Part shown: piece after piece, positions 1 through 17,902 of the stretch
Position numbering within the stretch: the first letter of the stretch is position 1
How the letters are laid out: each line of letters starts with the position of its first letter
Assembly (NCBI RefSeq): GCF_010587385.1
Contig: NZ_CP047475.1
Span: 186,001 to 250,000, forward strand
Direction: 5' to 3'
Origin: Vibrio astriarenae
Lineage (GTDB): Bacteria > Pseudomonadota > Gammaproteobacteria > Enterobacterales > Vibrionaceae
Length of the DNA stretch: 64,000 bases
The notes under the pieces: model-generated
Told to the model about the DNA's origin: nothing
What the model saw: only the letters and a program-made list of their open reading frames with translations
The model's database searches: none
Position numbers and translations under genes: made by a program

Positions 1-584
1 ATGCAGCATTCAGTCAGTTAAGTACCGAGCGTAGCTTTTCCAACTTGAGTTTACGTGAAGTAGCTCGAGAGGCTGGCATTGCACCCACTTCATTTTACCG
101 TCACTTTAAAGATATGGACGAGCTTGGTCTTACTATGGTTGATGAGGGCGGCTTGTTACTTCGCCAACTAATGCGCCAGGCCCGTCAAAGGATCGTCAAA
201 GAGGGGAGTGTGATTCGCACTTCAGTGGAAACCTTCATGGAATTCATTGAATCAAGCCCTAACGTGTTTCGCCTTTTGCTGCGTGAGCGCTCTGGTACTT
301 CTTTCGAGTTTCGTGCGGCTGTCGCGCGAGAAATTCAACATTTTGTGGCAGAGTTGACGGAATTCCTTATAGGCTCAGGTATGACGAGGGAAGAAGCGTT
401 TGTGCAGGCAGAGGCTTCTGTAACACTGGTTTTTAGTTCAGGTGCTGAGGCGCTAGACTTGAATAGAACTGAGCGAGACGAGCAAGCAGAGCGGTTAATT
501 TTGCAACTCAGAATGATCGCGAAAGGGGCTCATTGGTATCGCAAAGAACGTGAAAGAAATAGAAATAAAGGTGATTACAAATAA
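1..584 (+). CDS. fabR: FabR, TetR-family repressor of unsaturated fatty-acid synthesis (5' end cut off by window)
   Basis: The reading frame is open from base 3 to the stop at 582-584, so the N-terminus lies outside the window; the TTG at base 45 is not the real start because the frame before it already reads as FabR ([16 protein letters not shown]). What remains holds most of the TetR helix-turn-helix ([20 protein letters not shown]) and the whole ligand-binding domain ([24 protein letters not shown]). In the known family FabR represses fabA/fabB and adjusts membrane lipid unsaturation. The gene overlaps yijD by one base, as expected for the conserved fabR-yijD pair. No odd features are seen in the visible part. 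Confidence 0.95.
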   Translation, partial: AAFSQLSTERSFSNLSLREVAREAGIAPTSFYRHFKDMDELGLTMVDEGGLLLRQLMRQARQRIVKEGSVIRTSVETFMEFIESSPNVFRLLLRERSGTSFEFRAAVAREIQHFVAELTEFLIGSGMTREEAFVQAEASVTLVFSSGAEALDLNRTERDEQAERLILQLRMIAKGAHWYRKERERNRNKGDYK

Positions 585-973
585 TGGAAAATACAACACC
601 AGCTCAACAACGATCGGAGAAAAAGCCACTTATCCTAGCACTGATTGCAGGCATGTGTGGTGATGCCATTTTGTCTTGGATGACGATAACGTCAGTGCCG
701 TTTTCAATCTTTCCATGGATAGCGATGGTCCTGGCTGTGCAGGCACTCTATCAAGATTACTTGGTTAACCCAGTATCAGAGGATATGCCGCTTGTCGGGT
801 TAGCTTGTTTCTTAGTCGGTGGCTTTGGTCACTCTGCCTTTGTTAAAGCACAGTACCCAGAGGCGGGGTCGAACTTTTTCTCCATCATTATTCTGATGGG
901 CCTCTTGTTCTGGTTAGGGCGTAAGTTAGGTTATATCGGCGCGATCAAAAAAGCCGAGTCTGGCGATTTGTAG
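584..973 (+). CDS. yijD: YijD family inner-membrane protein (DUF1422)
   Basis: A 129-residue protein with four hydrophobic segments (about residues 14-34, 41-60, 68-88 and 97-115), so a small polytopic inner-membrane protein. Its ATG overlaps the last base of the fabR stop, pointing to translational coupling. The position between fabR and trmA is the classical gamma-proteobacterial arrangement and supports the name; the biochemical function of the family is not known. A bidirectional terminator follows directly. Confidence 0.9.
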   Translation: MENTTPAQQRSEKKPLILALIAGMCGDAILSWMTITSVPFSIFPWIAMVLAVQALYQDYLVNPVSEDMPLVGLACFLVGGFGHSAFVKAQYPEAGSNFFSIIILMGLLFWLGRKLGYIGAIKKAESGDL

Positions 974-980
974 AGAATAA

Positions 981-1009
981 AATAAACCCTCGCATTGCGA
1001 GGGTTTATT
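981..1009. terminator. Bidirectional terminator between yijD and trmA
   Basis: Perfect inverted repeat with arms AATAAACCCTCGCA and TGCGAGGGTTTATT around a very short loop. The arms are A/T-rich outside, so both strands give a GC stem followed by a U-rich tail. It sits between the convergent yijD (+) and trmA (-) genes. Confidence 0.85.
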
Positions 1010-1036
1010 GTTTTAGAGCTTTAGGAACACAATGAT

Positions 1037-2143
1037 CTATTTGCGCTCTAGCATCACACCCGCTTCCATATGGTGCGTGTATGGGAACTGATCGAACAGG
1101 GCAAAGCGCGTAATTTTGTGGGTCTCTCCCAGAATCTCTAGGTTTTGCTTTAGAGTTTCAGGATTACAAGAGATATATAAGATACGGTCATAGCCTTGCA
1201 CCATGCGGCATGTGTCGTCGTCCATGCCTGCACGTGGAGGATCGACAAAAATGGTATTACAGTTGTAGCTCTTAAGGTCGACACCCGCATCTTTTAGGCG
1301 GCGGAACTCGCGTTTACCTTCCATTGCCTCAGTAAACTCTTCTGCAGACATGCGGATGATTTGCACATTATCAATCTTGTTGGCTGCGATATTGTACTGT
1401 GCAGACACGACTGAGGGCTTAGCCAATTCAGTCGCAAGCACACGTTCAAAGTTTTGCGCAAGCGCCAAAGAGAAGTTGCCGTTACCACAGTAGAGCTCAA
1501 GTAAATCGCCTTGGCTGTTCTGTGTGCAATCTACCGCCCACTCCAGCATCTTTTCAGCCACTTTGCCATTAGGTTGAGTAAAGCTGTTCTCGACTTGTTG
1601 GTAGATATAGGTATCACCGTTTACGCTTAGTTTTTCAACGACGTAATCTTGGTCTAGCACGATCTTCATTTTGCGCGCACGACCAATAAGGTTCAGATTA
1701 AAGCCTTCATCATTCAAGCGTTGTTTTAGTGCTTTGGCTTCTTCAATCCAAGCCTCATCAAGCTGACGGTGGTAAAGCAAAGAAACCAAGATTTCACCGC
1801 TGAGCGTAGATAGGAAGTCAACCTGAAACAGTTTGCGGCGCAGCGTATCATTATCTTTCATTGCTTCCATAAGCAGCGGCATCAGATCGTTGATAAGACG
1901 GCTTGCTGTTGGAAATTGGTCAACGCGGTATTTTTCGCGCGTCTCTTGGTTAAACATGATGTAGTAAATATCTTCACCTTCATGCCAAACGCGAAACTCA
2001 GCACGCATACGGTAGTGCTGCTCAGGAGATTCAAACACTTCCAGCTCTGGCGCATTAAAGTCACTGAACATATCAGTGAGACGAATGACTTTGTCAGCCA
2101 ATTGCTGCTGGTAGGTTTGTGGGTTTACATCAAGAGAAGCCAT
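1037..2143 (-). CDS. trmA: tRNA (uracil-5-)-methyltransferase (m5U54)
   Basis: 368 residues, the usual length. It makes ribothymidine at position 54 of the T-loop of tRNAs using S-adenosylmethionine. Visible motifs are the SAM-binding [16 protein letters not shown], the FVDPPRAG motif, the catalytic-cysteine region [13 protein letters not shown], and the terminal [12 protein letters not shown] with its conserved Glu. It is convergent with fabR-yijD and divergent from btuB, the arrangement seen in enterobacteria. The start ATG at 2143 gives the expected family N-terminus. Confidence 0.97.
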   Translation of the reverse strand: MASLDVNPQTYQQQLADKVIRLTDMFSDFNAPELEVFESPEQHYRMRAEFRVWHEGEDIYYIMFNQETREKYRVDQFPTASRLINDLMPLLMEAMKDNDTLRRKLFQVDFLSTLSGEILVSLLYHRQLDEAWIEEAKALKQRLNDEGFNLNLIGRARKMKIVLDQDYVVEKLSVNGDTYIYQQVENSFTQPNGKVAEKMLEWAVDCTQNSQGDLLELYCGNGNFSLALAQNFERVLATELAKPSVVSAQYNIAANKIDNVQIIRMSAEEFTEAMEGKREFRRLKDAGVDLKSYNCNTIFVDPPRAGMDDDTCRMVQGYDRILYISCNPETLKQNLEILGETHKITRFALFDQFPYTHHMEAGVMLERK

Positions 2144-2334
2144 AGCATTACCTTATCGGTGCATTTTTCAAAGAGAGCGCAGATTTTATTCAATCCCACT
2201 ATGATGTCCAGCCTATCAGCAAAATATTCACTGAAGCCGTCGAACATCACGTATCTCACAGAAGTTTAGCTCAAGTCAGCTACAGATTATTTCTATCTTA
2301 TCTAGACATTCCATTAGTTGCGCAATACCATGCC

Positions 2335-2520
2335 CAGCAAGCTGGTGGCTTCTTTACTTATAGTACGGAAGCCTGAAAAGGGAATCTGGTGAGAACCCAG
2401 AACTGACGCGCAGCGGTATAAGAGAACGACCCCCCAATAGACACTGCTTTGAGGAATAAAGTGGGAAGTCGGGGCAGTAGGCTTTAGCTCTTGAGTCCGA
2501 ATACCTGCCAGCGGCTAAGC
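2335..2520 (+). promoter_or_regulatory. Cobalamin riboswitch upstream of btuB
   Basis: The 418-base gap between trmA and btuB carries the conserved parts of an adenosylcobalamin aptamer in order: a GGCTTC/GAAGCC stem (2347-2373), the AAAAGGGAATCTGGTGAGA core (2376-2394), the ACTGACGCGCAGCGGTA segment (2402-2418), and the 3' GAGTCCGAATACCTGCCAGCGGC region (2493-2515; the B12-box). The aptamer ends about 46 bases before the btuB ATG. No U-tract terminator is visible after it, so control of translation at the AGGAT ribosome binding site (2551-2555) is the more likely mode (inference). Confidence 0.95.
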
Positions 2521-2561
2521 AAACGATGTTTAGTAGGATTTTCGCGATTTAGGATAAAATA

Positions 2562-4403
2562 ATGAACAAGTCTATTTTAGCGGTTGCAGTGGCATCGCTA
2601 CTTTCTCACGCCCATTCTATACATGCCCAAGAAGTGACTGCTGACGAAACGATGGTGGTGACGGCGAATCGATTTGAGCAGTCGTCAAAGTCTGCTTTAG
2701 CTGAAGTTGAAGTCGTTACTCGAGAGGACTTCCAACGCACACAAGCCAAAACAATTCCTGATGTATTAAGAAGGTTAACGGGTATACAGGTCACGCAAAA
2801 TGGTGGAAGAGGTCAAGTCGCCTCTATCTTTGTACGTGGTACCAGCTCAGATCAAGTTCTGGTGTTAGTCGATGGTGTCCGTTTTGCTCGTGCAGCAAAA
2901 GGTGCTGTGGATTTCAATCAAATCCCTTTAAGTTACGTTCAAAGAATAGAATATGTGAGAGGAGCAAGGGCTTCACTGTATGGCTCTGAGGCAATTGGTG
3001 GAGTGATTAACATCATAACCATTGCTAGGGCAACAGAGGAGTCGACTACGCTAAGTGCGGGGCTAGGTAGTTTGGATTATCAAGAGTTGAGCCTCGCCTC
3101 TGGTGTTCAAACCTCAGAAAATGGGCAGCTCAATTTTGCGCTAGGTTATGAGAGCGACAAGGGCTACAACGTTAAGCCACAGCCTGGTTTAAATGATGGA
3201 GACCGACATGGCTTTGAAACCTTAAATGGATTAATTGGCTATACGCATAAAGTTAACAGCAAACTATCTTTATTCGGCAATGTCAGGGCTTACGAAAATA
3301 CTTATCAGTATGACAGCTCTTCTTCTTTTTCTGGGCGTCAGTATATGGAGGCAGAAAAAGAGGATCTATCACTCACGTTGGGTGGAACTTATCAGACAGA
3401 TCGTCTTCGTTCAGAGCTTCAAGCTTCGGCACAAAAGCAAGACTCCTGGGACTATGAGCATGAAACGAACAAAAGTACCGGGCGCCAGGATGAACTGGAG
3501 CAACAGAATATCCAGTGGGTCAACAGTTTTTTACTCAACGATATTGTTCAACTTAATGGCGGCATAGATTGGAGGGACGAATCTTATGTTGATAAATCAG
3601 CGAACAGAAAGTTTTCACGTTCTAATACTGCGATTTTCGGATTGGCTGCGATAACGTATGACTCCACTACATTAGAAGCGAGTGCAAGGCTTGATGATAA
3701 CGAGGAGTTTGGTTCACAAGCTACATACAACTTAGGACTGGGGTATTCGCTGATACCAGAGTTAGGTTTTCGAGCTTCCTTTGGAACCGCATTTAAAGCG
3801 CCGAACTTATACCAACAATATGATCCTAGTTATGGCACGCCAGAATTGAAACCCGAAGAGTCTGAGGCGATTGAGGTTGGTTTTAATGGTGTTATCAAAG
3901 CAGTGTACTGGTCTCTTACTGGATACGATTACAAGATAACGAACCTAATTGATTATCATCCAGATACATACAAATACATCAATGTAGATGGTGAAACTCA
4001 TATCCAGGGTATCGAATTAACGGCGGAGTTTAACACTGGAATCGTCCAACATCAGTTAAGTGCTGATTATAAGAATTCTGAGGATAAAGATGGCAAGCAA
4101 CTTCAGCGCAGAGCGAAAGAACTTTATAAGTGGAATGCTTTAGTGCCTTTTGGACAGTTCGATTGGTCTATCAGCTACCAGTTCGTAGGAAAGCGACCAG
4201 ATGTTGATTATGGAACTTGGCCATACTCAGATGTGTATCTTTCATCATATTCTTTAGTTGATACTGCACTAAGTTACTACGCTAATGAAAACTTAACAGT
4301 CAGTGCTCGAATAGACAATTTAACGGATGAGTCTTACGAGACAGCATTGGGTTATCCTGCTGCTGAAAGAGCATACTATCTGAACGTTATGTACCGTTTC
4401 TAA
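2562..4403 (+). CDS. btuB: Vitamin B12 TonB-dependent outer-membrane receptor
   Basis: 613 residues, close to the E. coli BtuB length. A signal peptide ends near SIHA-QEV (about residue 22), followed by a TonB box (DETMVVTANRF), the plug domain (IPDVLRRLTGIQV, ASLYGSEAIGGVINI), and a 22-strand barrel ending in an aromatic residue (YYLNVMYRF). It imports cobalamins across the outer membrane using TonB energy. The cobalamin riboswitch just upstream both supports the substrate and predicts repression when B12 is plentiful. Confidence 0.96.
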   Translation: MNKSILAVAVASLLSHAHSIHAQEVTADETMVVTANRFEQSSKSALAEVEVVTREDFQRTQAKTIPDVLRRLTGIQVTQNGGRGQVASIFVRGTSSDQVLVLVDGVRFARAAKGAVDFNQIPLSYVQRIEYVRGARASLYGSEAIGGVINIITIARATEESTTLSAGLGSLDYQELSLASGVQTSENGQLNFALGYESDKGYNVKPQPGLNDGDRHGFETLNGLIGYTHKVNSKLSLFGNVRAYENTYQYDSSSSFSGRQYMEAEKEDLSLTLGGTYQTDRLRSELQASAQKQDSWDYEHETNKSTGRQDELEQQNIQWVNSFLLNDIVQLNGGIDWRDESYVDKSANRKFSRSNTAIFGLAAITYDSTTLEASARLDDNEEFGSQATYNLGLGYSLIPELGFRASFGTAFKAPNLYQQYDPSYGTPELKPEESEAIEVGFNGVIKAVYWSLTGYDYKITNLIDYHPDTYKYINVDGETHIQGIELTAEFNTGIVQHQLSADYKNSEDKDGKQLQRRAKELYKWNALVPFGQFDWSISYQFVGKRPDVDYGTWPYSDVYLSSYSLVDTALSYYANENLTVSARIDNLTDESYETALGYPAAERAYYLNVMYRF

Positions 4404-4410
4404 CTTCCCA

Positions 4411-4434
4411 GAGCCGCCTTCGGGCGGTTTTTTT
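4411..4434 (+). terminator. Intrinsic terminator after btuB
   Basis: Stem AGCCGCC/GGCGGTT with a TTCG loop followed by a run of T. It lies between btuB and the DUF71 gene, so that gene is expressed by read-through or from its own promoter. Confidence 0.85.
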
Positions 4435-4445
4435 ACGAGGTAACA

Positions 4446-5105
4446 ATGAAAAACGTAATCATTAGCTGGTCATCAGGCAAAGACTCCACTCTAACCCTTG
4501 AGCGGTTATTAGAGGACAATAACTATAATGTAGTCGGACTATTCACAACTTACGTGGATGATACTGTGCCTTTTCAAGCCACGCCTTTAACCGTTGTACA
4601 AGCTCAAGCCGATGCCATTGGGTTACCCCTAATCCGAATTCCCTTACCAGAGATCTTCCCTGCAAATGATCTCTATCAGTCAACGATTGTTGGAGCTTTA
4701 AAAAACAGCGGCCTTGCTATTGATGCCGTTGCCTTTGGTGATATGTATTGTAATGGCATAGCTGACTACAGAAGAAGTTACATAGAGCCCCAAGGCTGGG
4801 AATGCACTCTCCCCCTTCTTGGTGCGGATACTTCAGCGTTAGCGAAAGAGGTTATTCAAAGAGGGATTGAGACACGGCTTATGACGGTCGACAGTTCACA
4901 GCTAGATAGCTCATTTTGTGGCGCAGTTTACGATTCTAAATTAATTGAGGCATTACCTAAGGGGGTAGACCCTTGTGGTGAAGATGGTGAGTTTCATACC
5001 TTAGTAACCAACGCACCTTGCTTTCGCAAATCAATTAATGTGGAGATGACGGTGCAAGAAAATGATGGTCGCTTCTTCTATCAAAGATACAAGTATATTG
5101 CTTAA
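4446..5105 (+). CDS. DUF71/COG2102 PP-loop ATP-binding protein, probable B12-salvage subgroup
   Basis: 219 residues. The N-terminus ISWSSGKDSTLTLERLL is a PP-loop (ATP pyrophosphatase) motif of the adenine nucleotide alpha-hydrolase fold. The second family motif is AFGDMYCNGIADYRR, and the C-terminal half carries GVDPCGEDGEFHTLV, the typical DUF71 signature. In archaea and eukaryotes relatives amidate diphthine (Dph6), but bacteria have no diphthamide. Comparative genomics has proposed a bacterial DUF71 branch in cobalamin salvage, commonly located with btuB and under B12 control. The position 40 bases after the riboswitch-controlled btuB fits that branch. The substrate is not known; the role is inference. 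Confidence 0.8.
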   Translation: MKNVIISWSSGKDSTLTLERLLEDNNYNVVGLFTTYVDDTVPFQATPLTVVQAQADAIGLPLIRIPLPEIFPANDLYQSTIVGALKNSGLAIDAVAFGDMYCNGIADYRRSYIEPQGWECTLPLLGADTSALAKEVIQRGIETRLMTVDSSQLDSSFCGAVYDSKLIEALPKGVDPCGEDGEFHTLVTNAPCFRKSINVEMTVQENDGRFFYQRYKYIA

Positions 5106-5155
5106 TTTTTGTCAGTCGCTATTATCGCGATGTTTCAGTAATTAGGTAGTTTCTA

Positions 5156-5953
5156 GTGGTCGCTTCAACAACCCCATCCATATTGATATTCGACTCTGGT
5201 GTCGGTGGCTTGTCTGTGTTTGATGAGATTCAAGATCTTCTTCCACAAGTTAACTACTATTACCTATTCGATAATGAAGCATATCCCTATGGTGAATTAG
5301 CTCATGAAACGTTAGTCGAGCGCACGACAAAACTGATCGAGCAGTTTATGCGTAAGCATACGATCGATTTAGTTGTGATTGCGTGTAACACTGCCAGCAC
5401 AGTGGCACTCCCTGCACTTAGAGAGTTTTTATCCGTTCCGGTGGTTGGGGTTGTTCCTGCAATCAAGCCTGCATCGACAGTTGCAACCATAGGAATTGGC
5501 TTAATTGCGACACCGGCAACGGTGACTCGACCATACACTCATGAGCTCATTAAAGACTTTGCGCAAGATAAGCCTGTCGAACTGCTAGGCTCAACTAGAT
5601 TGGTTGAAATGGCAGAGCATAAACTTCGCTCCGAAACTATTGACCTTATTGAATTAGAGCAGATCTTGTTCCCTTTGAAGGATAAGGTAGATGTTGCAGT
5701 ATTGGGCTGTACCCACTTCCCGCTCTTAAAAGAAGAAATCCAACAGGTGTTGGGAGAGGCTGTGTTGTTGGTTGACTCAGGAAACGCAATCGCCAGACGT
5801 GTTAAAGAGATTTTAGCGCTGGTGGCTGACAGTGAAGTAAAGGGTAAAAGAGAGATATTCTCTAGTGCCACTCCTTTTAGCCAGCGTGCACTAGAGAAAA
5901 CGATATCAAAATGGGGATTTGCGACTATTCAGAGCTCTCCGCTTGAGACTTAG
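5156..5953 (+). CDS. murI: Glutamate racemase
   Basis: 265 residues with a GTG start. It converts L- to D-glutamate for peptidoglycan. Visible are the N-terminal [15 protein letters not shown] motif, the first catalytic-cysteine segment VIACNTAS, and the second one [16 protein letters not shown]. The start is the only in-frame codon giving the family N-terminus; no strong ribosome binding site is seen before it. In E. coli murI follows btuB and precedes rrnB. That order is kept here with the DUF71 gene inserted. The 3' end overlaps the convergent RRM gene by 29 bases. Confidence 0.95.
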   Translation: MVASTTPSILIFDSGVGGLSVFDEIQDLLPQVNYYYLFDNEAYPYGELAHETLVERTTKLIEQFMRKHTIDLVVIACNTASTVALPALREFLSVPVVGVVPAIKPASTVATIGIGLIATPATVTRPYTHELIKDFAQDKPVELLGSTRLVEMAEHKLRSETIDLIELEQILFPLKDKVDVAVLGCTHFPLLKEEIQQVLGEAVLLVDSGNAIARRVKEILALVADSEVKGKREIFSSATPFSQRALEKTISKWGFATIQSSPLET

Positions 5954-6377
5954 GTTCATTCGCCACACGTACTTTTAAGGTCCTTTCCATATAAACGTGC
6001 TCGTTGAGTTCTTCAATCATCGAATCAGCGTCGGCAGAGTCGACAACAACAAAACCAAATCCACGACGTTTGCGAGTACGTTTATCTTTCATTAAACGTA
6101 CGTTGACGACTGTTCCGTAGTCAGCAAACAAATCACGCACGTGCCCTTCATTTGCTTTGTAAGGTAGGTTACCTACATAAAGAGTCGTAGTATCGACTTC
6201 CTCTTCAGAAGTACCGTCTACTGAGTTAGTAGATGGGCCAACTAAGTTAATTAGCAGCGCAGTCAGAAAAACACCAAGAAGAAAGGCAAGACTAGGGGTG
6301 ATTGGAATCAGGCTAGTAGCGATTCCACCGACGACAGCGACAGCGATCAGCGAAAAATAAAACTTATTTGAATTCAT
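5925..6377 (-). CDS. RRM-domain RNA-binding protein with N-terminal membrane anchor
   Basis: 150 residues. Residues about 6-24 and 29-47 are two hydrophobic helices, then a short acidic linker, then one RNA recognition motif: RNP2 is LYVGNL (66-71) and RNP1 is RGFGFVVV (105-112), with the aromatic residues that stack on RNA present. The layout suggests a hairpin-anchored inner-membrane protein with a cytoplasmic RNA-binding head. Short single-RRM proteins occur in Vibrio and cyanobacteria, but the target of this one is unknown. It converges on and overlaps murI. Confidence 0.85.
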   Translation of the reverse strand: MNSNKFYFSLIAVAVVGGIATSLIPITPSLAFLLGVFLTALLINLVGPSTNSVDGTSEEEVDTTTLYVGNLPYKANEGHVRDLFADYGTVVNVRLMKDKRTRKRRGFGFVVVDSADADSMIEELNEHVYMERTLKVRVANEPKSQAESSE

Positions 6378-6570
6378 AATTGATCTACTTCGTTAATAAA
6401 ACAAACAATTAAAACAGAAATTAAACATTTTGATATTACTTTTTCACGACGTGCTTTTCCAATCTATTGGTGTGACTTGACTCAAATGTTGAAATTTTAT
6501 TCAAAAACAGCGTTTTTGATGGATAAATGAACGCTCGACAATAAAAAACAGAAAAACTTCAAAAAAAGGG

Positions 6571-6598
6571 TTGTCATTGTCTCAGGTCTCCCTATAAT
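6571..6598 (+). promoter_or_regulatory. rRNA operon 1 promoter P1
   Basis: TTGTCA (6571-6576), 16-base spacer, perfect TATAAT (6593-6598), followed by the GC-rich discriminator GCCGCC typical of stringently controlled rRNA promoters. A run of A/T lies immediately upstream. Confidence 0.85.
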
Positions 6599-6673
6599 GC
6601 CGCCTCACCGACACGGAGTGCGACGCAAGTCACACACAGTGAAGGAGGTGAGAAAAGAAAGTTGAAAAACTTC

Positions 6674-6701
6674 TTGACTCACAAAAACCAAAGCGTATTA
6701 T
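6674..6701 (+). promoter_or_regulatory. rRNA operon 1 promoter P2
   Basis: TTGACT (6674-6679), 16-base spacer, TATTAT (6696-6701), then ACGCACCCC. The GCGTATTATACGC block recurs in the promoters of operons 2 and 3. Confidence 0.85.
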
Positions 6702-6976
6702 ACGCACCCCTGACGACGAGGCGCTAAGCGACAAGTCAGTTAGGAAAGCTCTTTAAAAATATAAACCTATCAATCTGTGTGGGCACTCGTTGATGATAAT
6801 CCAAAATGAAGCTTAGGCTTCAACTTAGATTTCAATGAACTGAGTGACCAATCGATACTTAGTATCGGCACAGTCAATTCATTATCGTTCTGTTGGAACG
6901 ATAATAGCTTTAAAATTACATTAGTAGTTTTGAAGTCAGTATTCATTGAGTCAGTTCTTCGGAACATCAAAATCTT

Positions 6977-8528
<1,552 letters not shown>

Positions 8529-8593
8529 TACGATGATTATTGCGATGAGTGTTCACACAGATTGATGGTTTATAGAATTAAAGAGATGATGTC

Positions 8594-8670
8594 GGGTCTG
8601 TAGCTCAGGTGGTTAGAGCGTTCGCCTGATAAGCGAGAGGTCGGTGGTTCAAGTCCACTCAGACCCACCA
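8594..8670 (+). tRNA. tRNA-Ile (GAT)
   Basis: 77 bases ending in an encoded CCA; the anticodon GAT lies in CCTGATAAG. It is in the 16S-23S spacer of operon 1, paired with tRNA-Ala as is common in rRNA operons. Confidence 0.98.
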
Positions 8671-8710
8671 ATTTCCTCCCAAGAGATTGGCGACGACATC
8701 ACCTATTGAT

Positions 8711-8786
8711 GGGGCTATAGCTCAGCTGGGAGAGCGCCTGCCTTGCACGCAGGAGGTCAGCAGTTCGATCCTGCTTAGCTCCACCA
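8711..8786 (+). tRNA. tRNA-Ala (TGC)
   Basis: 76 bases with encoded CCA and anticodon TGC in CTTGCACG. It is the second tRNA of the operon 1 spacer. Confidence 0.98.
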
Positions 8787-9087
8787 TCTTTAAGCGCATT
8801 CGATGAGTGCTTTTAAAAATGGTTTCGAAAGAAATCTTGCTCTTTAACAATTTGGAAAGCTGACGAATAACAACAATCCCCATCTCTTTGAGATGCGTTG
8901 TTATTCAATTAAAAGTTCTCAAATCCTAAAACTACGGTTTTAGGTACCAACACACATTCAAGTGTTCTTGGAAGTATCGAAAGATACTTAATATTTGAGT
9001 CCGGCAAAATCGAGTCTGCATCATGTATAAAAATTGCAGACAACTTTGGTTGTTTAAACAACAACTCGAAACTCCTTCGGGTTGTAT
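8787..9087 (+). promoter_or_regulatory. Operon 1 spacer before 23S: boxA and pre-23S processing arm
   Basis: 301 bases without a gene. A consensus boxA TGCTCTTTAACA is at 8838-8849. The ACACACATTCAAGTGTTCTT and TTTGGAAAGCTGA segments are complementary to sequence following 23S and form the pre-23S RNase III-type stem. Confidence 0.85.
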
Positions 9088-11974
<2,887 letters not shown>

Positions 11975-12062
11975 ACAACACCCAAGGGGTTTTGATGGAC
12001 TCAAAGCAAGAATATTGAATGTGTGCACATTAACTTTTAAATAGCTTTCCGAATTAAGAATT

Positions 12063-12182
12063 TGCTTGGCGACCATAGCATTGTGGACCCACCTGATTTC
12101 CATGCCGAACTCAGAAGTGAAACGCAATAGCGCCGATGGTAGTGTGGGGCTTCCCCATGTGAGAGTAGGACATCGCCAGGCT
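12063..12182 (+). rRNA. rrf: 5S ribosomal RNA, operon 1
   Basis: 120 bases starting TGCTTGGCGACC and ending GCCAGGCT, with the conserved CCATGCCGAACTCAGAAG segment. The ends pair as the 5S terminal stem. Confidence 0.98.
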
Positions 12183-12542
12183 TTAATTTCGACTTGTCTC
12201 GATGAGACGAGTCACCATAAAGTTTTAAGAAATATCTTAAAGTTTTATGTTGACTTACAGAGTCAATCGCGTATTATACGCATCCGCTTCGAGGTTAAGG
12301 CCTTGATAGCAAAGCTCTTTAACAATATAAACCTATCAATCTGTGTGGGCACTCGTTGATGATAATCCAAAATGAAGCTTAGGCTTCAACTTAGATTTCA
12401 ATGAACTGAGTGACCAATCGATACTTAGTATCGGCACAGTCAATTCATTATCGTTCTGTTGGAACGATAATAGCTTTAAAATTACATTAGTAGTTTTGAA
12501 GTCAGTATTCATTGAGTCAGTTCTTCGGAACATCAAAATCTT
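12183..12542 (+). promoter_or_regulatory. Region between operons 1 and 2: weak hairpin, promoter, leader
   Basis: 360 bases. A 10-base-pair hairpin (12191-12213, GACTTGTCTC/GAGACGAGTC) follows 5S but lacks a U-tract, so read-through is likely. A core promoter lies at 12250-12277: TTGACT, 16-base spacer, TATTAT. The boxA GCTCTTTAACAAT begins near 12315. The remainder repeats the operon 1 leader almost exactly. Confidence 0.8.
12250..12277 (+). promoter_or_regulatory. rRNA operon 2 promoter
   Basis: TTGACT (12250-12255) and TATTAT (12272-12277) with a 16-base spacer, matching operon 1 P2 in the -10 region. Confidence 0.8.
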
Positions 12543-14094
<1,552 letters not shown>

Positions 14095-14185
14095 TACGAT
14101 GATTATTGCGATGAGTGTTCACACAGATTGATGGTTTATAAAGTAAAGAGATATGAACATCCCCCAAGATGTTCAAGCACTTAGT

Positions 14186-14261
14186 GTCCCGTTCGTCTAG
14201 AGGCCTAGGACACCGCCCTTTCACGGCGGTAACAGGGGTTCGACTCCCCTACGGGATACCA
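14186..14261 (+). tRNA. tRNA-Glu (TTC)
   Basis: 76 bases with encoded CCA and anticodon TTC in CCTTTCACG. First of three spacer tRNAs in operon 2. A small hairpin (14154-14175, TGAACATC/GATGTTCA) precedes it. Confidence 0.98.
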
Positions 14262-14263
14262 TT

Positions 14264-14339
14264 GGGTCGTTAGCTCAGTTGGTAGAGCAGTTGACTTTTA
14301 ATCAATTGGTCGCAGGTTCGAATCCTGCACGACCCACCA
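14264..14339 (+). tRNA. tRNA-Lys (TTT)
   Basis: 76 bases with encoded CCA and anticodon TTT in ACTTTTAATC. Only two bases separate it from tRNA-Glu. Confidence 0.98.
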
Positions 14340-14372
14340 TTCTTTCTCCGCGAAGGAATTAAAACTTATCGT

Positions 14373-14448
14373 GGGCGATTAGCTCAGTTGGGAGAGCACC
14401 TGCCTTACAAGCAGGGGGTCACTGGTTCGAGCCCGGTATCGCCCACCA
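14373..14448 (+). tRNA. tRNA-Val (TAC)
   Basis: 76 bases with encoded CCA and anticodon TAC in CCTTACAAG. Third spacer tRNA of operon 2. Confidence 0.98.
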
Positions 14449-14807
14449 TTCTCTAAATATTTTTGGATTAGGATTTCCAAACCACTTCGGTAACTTGTAT
14501 GTGGTTGGATTTTTCGACTCTGAGAGTCTTTAGAAAATGTTTCTTTAAGTAGAAATATGCTCTTTAACAATTTGGAAAGCTGACGAATAACAACAATCCC
14601 CATCTCTTTGAGATGCGTTGTTATTCAATTAAAAGTTCTCAAATCCTAAAACTACGGTTTTAGGTACCAACACACATTCAAGTGTTCTTGGAAAGTATCG
14701 AAGGATACTTATATTTGAGTCCGGCAAAATCGAGTCTGCATCATGTATAAAAATTGCAGACAACTTTGGTTGTTTAAACAACAACTCGAAACTCCTTCGG
14801 GTTGTAT
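14449..14807 (+). promoter_or_regulatory. Operon 2 spacer before 23S: boxA and pre-23S processing arm
   Basis: 359 bases without a gene. BoxA TGCTCTTTAACA is at 14558-14569, followed by the same pre-23S stem sequence as in operon 1. Confidence 0.85.
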
Positions 14808-17694
<2,887 letters not shown>

Positions 17695-17782
17695 ACAACA
17701 CCCAAGGGGTTTTGATGGACTCAAAGCAAGAATATTGAATGTGTGCACATTAACTTTTAAATAGCTTTCCGAATTAAGAATT

Positions 17783-17902
17783 TGCTTGGCGACCATAGCA
17801 TTGTGGACCCACCTGATTTCCATGCCGAACTCAGAAGTGAAACGCAATAGCGCCGATGGTAGTGTGGGGCTTCCCCATGTGAGAGTAGGACATCGCCAGG
17901 CT
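17783..17902 (+). rRNA. rrf: 5S ribosomal RNA, operon 2
   Basis: 120 bases, same start and end as the operon 1 copy. Confidence 0.98.

Larger units (their letters stand above)
6378..6976 (+). promoter_or_regulatory. Upstream region and leader of rRNA operon 1
   Basis: 599 bases with no protein gene. The first part is A/T-rich (possible UP element or Fis-binding DNA, not resolved). Two core promoters follow (6571-6598 and 6674-6701), then a boxA-like antitermination element GCTCTTTAAAAAT (6748-6760). The CAATCTGTGTGGGCACTCG block (6771-6789) is also found in the E. coli rrn leader and pairs with sequence after 16S to form the pre-16S processing stem. Confidence 0.85.

Noticed and set aside
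4446..5105. Annotation of the DUF71 protein as diphthine-ammonia ligase
   Set aside because: Bacteria do not make diphthamide; the B12 context gives a better, though unproven, reading.
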